Shown one piece after another: positions 58,542 through 64,000 of a DNA stretch of 64,000 nt; position 1 is the first letter of the stretch; the number at the start of each line of letters is the position of its first letter. The notes under the pieces were generated by a model, which was not told the DNA's origin, made no database searches, and saw only the letters and a list, made by a program, of their open reading frames with translations. Origin of the DNA: Actinomyces sp. UMB0138 (GTDB taxonomy: Bacteria > Bacillota > Negativicutes > Veillonellales > Veillonellaceae); contig NZ_PKMC01000003.1 of NCBI RefSeq assembly GCF_002849225.1, positions 248,001 through 312,000 on the forward strand, in the 5' to 3' direction. Position numbers and translations under genes: made by a program.

Positions 58542-61037
58542 CTACTTACGCCCCTTGACACGCTTGTTAGCCTGCTCCATCAAATACGTCTGAATATCCA
58601 GCAGCGGCTGGCCTTCTTTGTCTTCGATGTGCCGCTTCCAAGTCCCATCCGCCTGCAGGTGCCAGCTGGAAACCTTCTCGGAAGCCTCCAGCTCTACCAA
58701 GCCTGCCAAATGTTCGATCATGTCAGGATCAGTGATGCGGATTAGTTCTTCGACGCGCCTGTCCAGGTTACGGTGCATCAGGTCAGCCGAGCCGATCCAC
58801 ACTTCGGTGTCTCCACCGTTGCAGAAGGAATACACGCGCGAGTGTTCCAGATACCGCCCCAGAATGGAGCGGACGCGGATATTGTCAGAGACGCCCTCGA
58901 TCGGGGCACGCAATGCGCAAATACCGCGCACCACAATATCTACCGGGATGCCCTCCTGGGAAGCGTGGTAGAGGGCATCAATGATCGCTTCATCTACCAG
59001 CGAGTTCATCTTGAAGCGAATCCAAGCCGGCTTGCCCGCACGCTTGTTCTCTATTTCGCGGTTGATGCGCTCCAGTAGGCCCGGCCGAATGGAACGAGGC
59101 GCCACCAGCAGGCGGTGGAAGGTGGTCAGCGGCGCAAACCCGGACAGCTGATTGAACAGGCGGGTCAGATCCTGGGCTACGTCGCGGTCGCAAGTCAGCA
59201 ACCCCAGGTCCTCGTACCCGCGCGCCGTCTTGGGGTGGTAGTTACCGGTGCCCACATGGCAGTAGCGGCGCAAACCGTCAGATTCCTGGCGCACCACCAT
59301 CGACAGCTTGCAGTGAGTCTTCAACCCCACCATGCCGTAGACCACATGCACCCCGGCGCGTTCTAGTTTGCGGGCCCACCCAATGTTGGCCTCCTCATCG
59401 AAGCGGGCCTTAATCTCGACAATCGCCAGCACCTGCTTGCCAGCCTGGGCAGCGTCGATAAGTGCCTGCACGATCGGCGAATCGCCCGAGGTGCGATACA
59501 ACGTCTGCTTGATCGCCAGCACCCTCGGATCTTTAGCCGCCTGGGTAACAAATTGTTGCACCGAAGTGGAGAAGGAATCGTAGGGGTGGTGCAGCAGCAC
59601 GTCGCCGTTGCGGATCGACTCGAAAATGTCCGTAGGAGTGGCGGATTCGACCTCGGCAAGACCCGCGGCCGTAACCGGCAAAAATGGGGGGTACAGCAGA
59701 TCGCGAATGTCCAGGTCGTGCAGGATGTTCAGGCAAGTCAGATCCAGCGGCTCCGGCAACCGGAATACGTCTGCCATCGAGATCTCGAGTTTTACCACCA
59801 GGAAGTTCAGCACGAAATCGCTAATACCTTCCGACACTTCCAATCGCACCGCCGGCCCGAAACGGCGCTTCAACAGCTCCGTCTCCATAGCCTGCAGCAG
59901 GTTCTCGGCGTCGTCCTCTTCAACCTCCAGGTCCTCGTTACGAGTGACCCGGAAGGTGTGGTATTCCAACACTTCCATTCCGGGGAACAGGTGATCCAGG
60001 TGGTGACCAATAACGTCTTCAATAGTGACGAAGGTGGCGCCCTCGGCCGTATCCGATGCCTCTTCGGGCCGAATGCCATCTACTACCTGGTCAACCGAAA
60101 CAATACGCGGTAGCCCCTCAGGCACCTTCACGCGGGCAAAGTGCTGCTTGCCGGAAACGGGGTTGCGCAGCACAACCGCCAGGTTCAGGGACAGACCTGA
60201 GATATAGGGAAATGGGTGAGACGGATCCACTGCCAACGGGGTGAGCACCGGGAAAATCCGCTTGCGGAAGTAGCGGTGCAGCTGATGGCGCATTTCCTGG
60301 TCTAGGTCTTCATACTTGCACAGGTGTAGCCCTTCCCTGTCGAGGGCGGGCAATAAGGTTTCCTGCACAAAGTCGGCTTGGCGGCGGGTTAGCTTCTGTG
60401 CCCGGTCGGTAATGCCCGTCAGTACCTGCCGCGGGCTGAGGCCGGAGGCAGATGGGCGGGCGATGCCGGCGGCGATGCGACGCTTTAGCCCGGCTACGCG
60501 CACCATGTAGAACTCATCCAGGTTCGAGGTGACGATGGTGGTGAACCAGGCGCGCTCTAGCAGGGGCAGGCGAGTGTCTTCGGCCTGTTCCATTACGCGC
60601 AGGTTGAAGTCCATCCACGATAGTTCGCGATCGCCAAAGCGGCCCTCGGGCAAATTCACTTCCCTAGCGGGAGTCTTGGGTGGCTCCGGAACCTCCTCGG
60701 CCGGCGGGATGGGAGCGGGAGTGAGCGGGGTGGGCTCTGCCTGCTCGCTTTCTTCGGGCTCGTCCTCGAATTCGGAATCTTCGTGTTCGTGGCCGGGGAA
60801 CTGGGAAGGATCGGCGGTGAAGTCTTTCGATTCGGCCGATTCAAAGCCTGATTCGTTTACGGCATCCGGCTTGGCAGCGGCCTCATCCGCCTCGGCCTCT
60901 GCCGCTACTTCCTGGGCGGGGCTTCCTTCCCGTTCCTGCGGCTCTTCAGCGGGGACACCTCCGGCCTGGGCGGCAGGATGGGAAAGTGAGTCCTGGTTAT
61001 TAGTCTCGGGAATTTCCATACCGAAAGCGTTCCTCAT
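58542..61037 (-). CDS. ppk: Polyphosphate kinase 1
   Basis: PPK1 polymerises the terminal phosphate of ATP into polyphosphate. The core begins at [20 protein letters not shown] (about residue 132) and includes [32 protein letters not shown] with the catalytic histidine, and [22 protein letters not shown]. The first about 125 residues are an acidic Glu/Pro-rich extension not found in E. coli PPK1, making this 831-residue form longer than usual. Start ATG at 61037 has AAGGGG eight bases upstream. It follows the 222-residue unknown gene by nine bases. Confidence 0.96.
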   Translation of the reverse strand: MRNAFGMEIPETNNQDSLSHPAAQAGGVPAEEPQEREGSPAQEVAAEAEADEAAAKPDAVNESGFESAESKDFTADPSQFPGHEHEDSEFEDEPEESEQAEPTPLTPAPIPPAEEVPEPPKTPAREVNLPEGRFGDRELSWMDFNLRVMEQAEDTRLPLLERAWFTTIVTSNLDEFYMVRVAGLKRRIAAGIARPSASGLSPRQVLTGITDRAQKLTRRQADFVQETLLPALDREGLHLCKYEDLDQEMRHQLHRYFRKRIFPVLTPLAVDPSHPFPYISGLSLNLAVVLRNPVSGKQHFARVKVPEGLPRIVSVDQVVDGIRPEEASDTAEGATFVTIEDVIGHHLDHLFPGMEVLEYHTFRVTRNEDLEVEEDDAENLLQAMETELLKRRFGPAVRLEVSEGISDFVLNFLVVKLEISMADVFRLPEPLDLTCLNILHDLDIRDLLYPPFLPVTAAGLAEVESATPTDIFESIRNGDVLLHHPYDSFSTSVQQFVTQAAKDPRVLAIKQTLYRTSGDSPIVQALIDAAQAGKQVLAIVEIKARFDEEANIGWARKLERAGVHVVYGMVGLKTHCKLSMVVRQESDGLRRYCHVGTGNYHPKTARGYEDLGLLTCDRDVAQDLTRLFNQLSGFAPLTTFHRLLVAPRSIRPGLLERINREIENKRAGKPAWIRFKMNSLVDEAIIDALYHASQEGIPVDIVVRGICALRAPIEGVSDNIRVRSILGRYLEHSRVYSFCNGGDTEVWIGSADLMHRNLDRRVEELIRITDPDMIEHLAGLVELEASEKVSSWHLQADGTWKRHIEDKEGQPLLDIQTYLMEQANKRVKGRK

Positions 61038-61046
61038 ATTTACCCC

Positions 61047-61715
61047 TTAGTTAAGGTTGTGGTTTGCCGCGGCGGTTGCTGCGGCCTCAAAATCATCAGC
61101 GGTCTTGGTCAGAGCCGAAGCCCTCCGAGTCACCTGGTCTGCCAACTCGTCCTTATCAGACGTAATCCAATCCGGGCCCGCAGCACCGGCGGCCAAAATG
61201 TGCATTACCTGTGCGGCCACCGCCAGGCGTTCGCCTACCCAATGGAGCGGTTCTTCGACCTCGTCAGGAGCCCCCGCCAGCACCTGGTTGATCGCCCCGA
61301 AAGCCTGATCGAACGGAGGCGGGTTCTTCACGCCGTGCGCCCGCTGCGGCGCGGCCAACCCCTCGTTATAGCGCTGCTGGGTGGTTTCTCTGTCCCGCCT
61401 TGCCCATTCGCGCAGCAAGTACAGCCGCCAGAGGGCGCCAGGCAGCGTAGAGGCGGGCTGGCCCGACCACAGTTCGGCCACCAGATCAACATTGCCTGAT
61501 CCGGCTATCTGCCGCAGCCTGGGAACCAGCACCTCGGGGGTGGATATGGCATCGCCCAGCGTCATAGGCTTGTCAAAATGACCGTCAAAGGTGCCCAGCA
61601 ACAGTTGCGCGGTAGTGTGCGCAATGTCGGAACGCAGCGCCGGGTCAGCATCCCCCACAATGTTTTCGGCATCTTCGGGTTCAAGCATCGCCGGCCGACG
61701 AAAACGGGCAGACAT
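61047..61715 (-). CDS. Unknown alanine-rich helical protein upstream of ppk
   Basis: A 222-residue cytosolic-looking protein, mostly helical and rich in Ala, with no signal peptide or membrane segment. I do not recognise a family. Tryptophans in ELWSGQ, ALWRLYLLREWARRDRE and LHWVGERL are spaced in a way that suggests conserved helix packing. It has its own AGGAG ribosome site and is nine bases ahead of ppk, so they share a transcript; a part in polyphosphate control is possible only by proximity. Confidence 0.65.
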   Translation of the reverse strand: MSARFRRPAMLEPEDAENIVGDADPALRSDIAHTTAQLLLGTFDGHFDKPMTLGDAISTPEVLVPRLRQIAGSGNVDLVAELWSGQPASTLPGALWRLYLLREWARRDRETTQQRYNEGLAAPQRAHGVKNPPPFDQAFGAINQVLAGAPDEVEEPLHWVGERLAVAAQVMHILAAGAAGPDWITSDKDELADQVTRRASALTKTADDFEAAATAAANHNLN

Positions 61716-61962
61716 GGCACTCCTCCTAATATCAGACTCATTGTGAACTAATAAAGTAAATTTTAGTTGAATAAGCCCTCCCCTTCAGCGGCTATGGGCC
61801 ATCCCAATTGCGCCAGTGGGAAACATTTGCGCTGGCACCACCCCATCCTCGCGCATCCGCCGAAGGCGCCCAGGCGCCACCAGTGCAATAGAGAGCAATA
61901 TCTCGGCGATAAATTTCCCCGTTCCGCCCGGGTGCTGCTACGATTATGGGGCGCGCAAGCGC
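61716..61962. other. Divergent promoter region before tRNA-Lys
   Basis: Contains an AT-rich stretch around 61730-61770 (promoter of the minus-strand operon), a GGCGCC-CA-GGCGCC inverted repeat near 61866-61879 and a -10-like TACGAT at 61939-61944 that would start the tRNA transcript. No gene is visible. Confidence 0.4.
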
Positions 61963-62038
61963 GGGCCTATAGCTCAATTGGCAGAGCAACGGACTTTTAA
62001 TCCGTGGGTTCAGGGTTCGATTCCCTGTGGGCCCACCA
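61963..62038 (+). tRNA. tRNA-Lys (anticodon UUU), CCA encoded
   Basis: A full cloverleaf can be drawn: acceptor GGGCCTA with TGGGCCC (one G-T pair), D-arm AGCTCAATTGGCAGAGC, anticodon stem ACGGA/TCCGT with loop CTTTTAA giving UUU, variable loop, and T-arm CAGGG-TTCGATT-CCCTG. The discriminator is A and the CCA end is encoded. Confidence 0.97.
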
Positions 62039-62041
62039 TCA

Positions 62042-62069
62042 CCCCGGCAGCAGCCGGGGTTTTTATTTT
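62042..62069 (+). terminator. Intrinsic terminator after tRNA-Lys
   Basis: CCCCGGC (62042-62048) pairs with GCCGGGG (62053-62059) around AGCA and is followed by TTTTTATTTT. Confidence 0.93.
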
Positions 62070-62337
62070 CGCTTTGGCCTTGCCACGAAAAACACACTCG
62101 CAGCCCTAGAACTACGGTCCCAACAGGGAAAATATACAAAAGCGCAGGGAGTTACCTTTCCGGTAATCTACGCCACAGTCACGGGCGAATGTATTGACAA
62201 TATTCTTGTGCCGAAATAAAAAGTTTCGTAGGCCACAGTCACGTAAAACAGTAGCCGCCGCCATTGCTGTACTCATTTTCCAGGCATTGCACCTTTGTCA
62301 CACCCGCCCAACGAAGATGAAAAAACGTTCATTTTCA

Positions 62338-62404
62338 TTGCGGGCCAAAATACCCAAAACATACTATTTTTGTGTTGCACTGCTGCGACAAACCTAGTCG
62401 CAGC
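62338..62404 (+). promoter_or_regulatory. Promoter and leader stem-loop of the GlpQ-like gene
   Basis: TTGCGG (62338-62343) and TACTAT (62362-62367) with an 18-base spacer form a reasonable promoter. The transcript would begin near 62374, just ahead of a perfect eight-base stem GCTGCGAC/GTCGCAGC (62382-62389, 62397-62404). No T-run follows, so the stem may protect the mRNA. The remainder of the 426-base gap from 62039 holds the tRNA terminator and AT-rich DNA without a recognisable gene. Confidence 0.5.
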
Positions 62405-62464
62405 GGGCTCTTTCCACCACCGGTGGGAACCATATTCGCTAGGTTCAATGACGAAGGTTTTTCA

Positions 62465-63199
62465 ATGATTGAAAAGACAATATTTGCTCATAGAGGCGCA
62501 AACCGACTAGCCCCAGAAAACACCATGGCAGCCTTCCGCGCGGCTTTCGAGCACGGCGCGAAATGGATTGAAACCGACGTTGACATCGACAAAGATGGCA
62601 CTCCTATTATCTGCCACGACACCACCTTGGATCGCACCACCGACCACACCGGGCGTTTCTACGATCTGACTGACGAAGAAGTAGCAAAGGTCGATGCCGG
62701 CAGCTGGTTCAGCAAGGACTTCAAGGGCGAACACCTGCCCACCCTGCACGAGCTGGTGGATTTCCTAAACGAGACCGGCATGAACGCCAACATCGAATTG
62801 AAAGCTAACGAAGAGGGCAAGGAGCGCAGCGAGCTCCTAGTGAAGAAGGTTGCCGAAGAACTAGCCCGCGTTGAAAAATCGCAGATCATTGTCTCCTCCT
62901 TCTCGTTCCTACTGCTTTACAAGATCAAGCAGATCGCTCCCGAAACCGTAATTGGTGCGCTGTGGGAAACCTGCGCCCTGTACGACGACTGGCGTTCCGT
63001 CCTCGAAATGTTGGGGGCAGAATACGTTCACCCCGAGGACGCGGGTCTAACCAAGGAACGCATCCAGGAGTTCCGCGACTTCGGCGTCGGCGTGAACGTG
63101 TGGACCGTAAACGATCCAGCCCGCATCAACCAGCTATTCCACTGGGGAGCCACCGGCGTATTTACCGACATTTCCCACCAACTGACAGACCGCTACTAA
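62465..63199 (+). CDS. Glycerophosphodiester phosphodiesterase (GlpQ/UgpQ type)
   Basis: A 244-residue cytosolic enzyme that splits glycerophosphodiesters into an alcohol and glycerol 3-phosphate. The GDPD pattern is clear: AHRGANRLAPENTMAAF with the catalytic histidine and Glu, WIETDVDIDKDG with the metal ligands and HDTTLDRTTDHTG with the second histidine. No signal peptide is seen, so its substrate must be imported. I chose the ATG at 62465 (MIEKTIF) with GAAGG eight bases upstream; the longer frame upstream would have to start inside the leader hairpin. A transporter gene follows. Confidence 0.93.
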   Translation: MIEKTIFAHRGANRLAPENTMAAFRAAFEHGAKWIETDVDIDKDGTPIICHDTTLDRTTDHTGRFYDLTDEEVAKVDAGSWFSKDFKGEHLPTLHELVDFLNETGMNANIELKANEEGKERSELLVKKVAEELARVEKSQIIVSSFSFLLLYKIKQIAPETVIGALWETCALYDDWRSVLEMLGAEYVHPEDAGLTKERIQEFRDFGVGVNVWTVNDPARINQLFHWGATGVFTDISHQLTDRY

Positions 63200-63274
63200 G
63201 AGGCCTAGTCTGGGCTAACTAAGCCCCTTGTATCGCACGCAAATGGAATTGCGCGCTAAGTAAAAGGACTTACG

Positions 63275-64000
63275 ATGAATTCGAAAAAAATCCCTATCTT
63301 CCTGCGCAAGGGCAGGGTCGGCTCCTTCCTGACCGTGGTTATGGCCGGGCAGCTGGTCTACTCGACCTTCGAAGCCTTCAAAGGCTCATTGATGTTGCCA
63401 CTAACCCACGCGCTAGGAATCGGTGTTGACGATTTTGGCGTTCTAATGGGCTGGCTGGGAATCGCAATGTTCCTGTACGTGCCCGGTGGCTGGGTCAACA
63501 ACCGCTTCACCATCCGCTCCATTCTGATCTGGTGGTGCTCCTGGCGTCTGGTCACCTTCCTGATGCTCTACATGATCCCCAACCTAAGCTTCAAGATCAT
63601 GGTTGCGATCGCGATCTCTTGGGGCGTTTGGGACGCGATCGGCTGGCCAGCGGTGGTCAACGGCGTCACCTTTGTTTCCAAGGACGCGGACACAAAGGGG
63701 CGCGGCCTGGCAATGGGGCTACTAGAAACCATCCGCCGCGCCGCAGAGTTCCTGATGAACATCGTCATCATCGGCATTATCGCCGTCTTCCCGGCAGCAG
63801 CCAACAAGATCATGATCGGCTTCGGCATCGGCTACTCGCTGCTGCTAGTTCCGCTAATCCTGGCGATCTTGAAGTTTGTACCGAAGAACGCCATTGCCGA
63901 ATCTGAAGACATGGGCAAGAACGCCGCTGCGGCCGTTGGCCTACTGAAAGTGCTGCTTCGCCCGCGCGTGTGGCTGGCAGGCGTTGCCGGTCTGTGCCTG
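63275..64000 (+). CDS. MFS transporter, truncated by the window end
   Basis: The first 242 residues of a major-facilitator protein are present and the frame is open at the right edge. It starts MNSKKIPIFLRKGRVGSF behind AAAAGGA, then shows about six hydrophobic segments, with the loop WVNNRFTIRS after the second or third segment corresponding to the usual MFS A-motif area. It follows the cytosolic phosphodiesterase by 75 bases on the same strand, so import of glycerophosphodiesters or a related organophosphate is a reasonable guess. Confidence 0.8.
   Translation, partial: MNSKKIPIFLRKGRVGSFLTVVMAGQLVYSTFEAFKGSLMLPLTHALGIGVDDFGVLMGWLGIAMFLYVPGGWVNNRFTIRSILIWWCSWRLVTFLMLYMIPNLSFKIMVAIAISWGVWDAIGWPAVVNGVTFVSKDADTKGRGLAMGLLETIRRAAEFLMNIVIIGIIAVFPAAANKIMIGFGIGYSLLLVPLILAILKFVPKNAIAESEDMGKNAAAAVGLLKVLLRPRVWLAGVAGLCL

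Overview
The window reads as chromosomal DNA of a fairly GC-rich actinobacterium, most likely in or near the Actinomycetaceae. Pointers are the gene order dacB-tilS-hpt-ftsH-folE with ppa divergent, an actinobacterial ClpC, a coiled-coil NlpC/P60 secreted hydrolase, a DUF3152 protein, a surface protein ending in an LAxTG-like sorting signal, DtxR-type iron boxes and a PhoP-type direct-repeat box. No mobile element, prophage, CRISPR array or rRNA was seen. One tRNA (Lys, UUU) is present.

Layout. 0-10 kb: end of an EamA transporter, the folE/ftsH/hpt/tilS/dacB block (minus), ppa (plus), a PfkB sugar kinase and a secreted NlpC/P60 protein. 10-15 kb: metY-metX-alpha/beta hydrolase behind a structured leader ending in an intrinsic terminator, then a convergent protein that may carry a modified-DNA reader domain. 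15-24 kb: a YdiJ-like FAD/Fe-S dehydrogenase, a 1,050-residue FG-GAP surface protein behind a DtxR-like box, and ppdK. 24-37 kb: DUF3152, then an eight-gene iron operon (FTR1, P19, DUF2318, two FtsX-like permeases, ATPase, FMN-binding lipoprotein, ApbE) convergent with a siderophore ABC transporter. 37-44 kb: pdxST, a radical SAM/SPASM protein, clpC, a GNAT and dtd. 44-51 kb: a second siderophore ABC operon with a DtxR-like box, ygfZ, a nitrobindin-like protein, an unknown membrane protein and a 568-base gap holding a structured RNA candidate. 51-62 kb: phosphate block (DUF47-pit, pstSCAB with a PHO box, NUDIX/SixA, ppk1) and tRNA-Lys. 62-64 kb: a GlpQ-like phosphodiesterase and the start of an MFS transporter.

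Two nutrients dominate: iron (three import systems plus an apparently iron-controlled surface protein) and phosphate (low- and high-affinity uptake, polyphosphate synthesis, possibly phosphodiester scavenging). The iron operon joins the known P19/FTR1 set to an ApbE/FMN-binding flavin pair, which suggests extracytoplasmic flavin-driven iron reduction or handling.

The most unusual genome-scale signal is the 8-mer CGAGGGCG and its complement. Its 7-base core appears about a hundred times by eye, equally in both orientations, in several reading frames and in inverted pairs between genes, which resembles a DNA uptake sequence or another iterated genomic word. Several tightly linked gene pairs (metY-metX, pdxS-pdxT, pstS-pstC) have perfect stem-loops at the junction, and the gap before pit may encode a small RNA.
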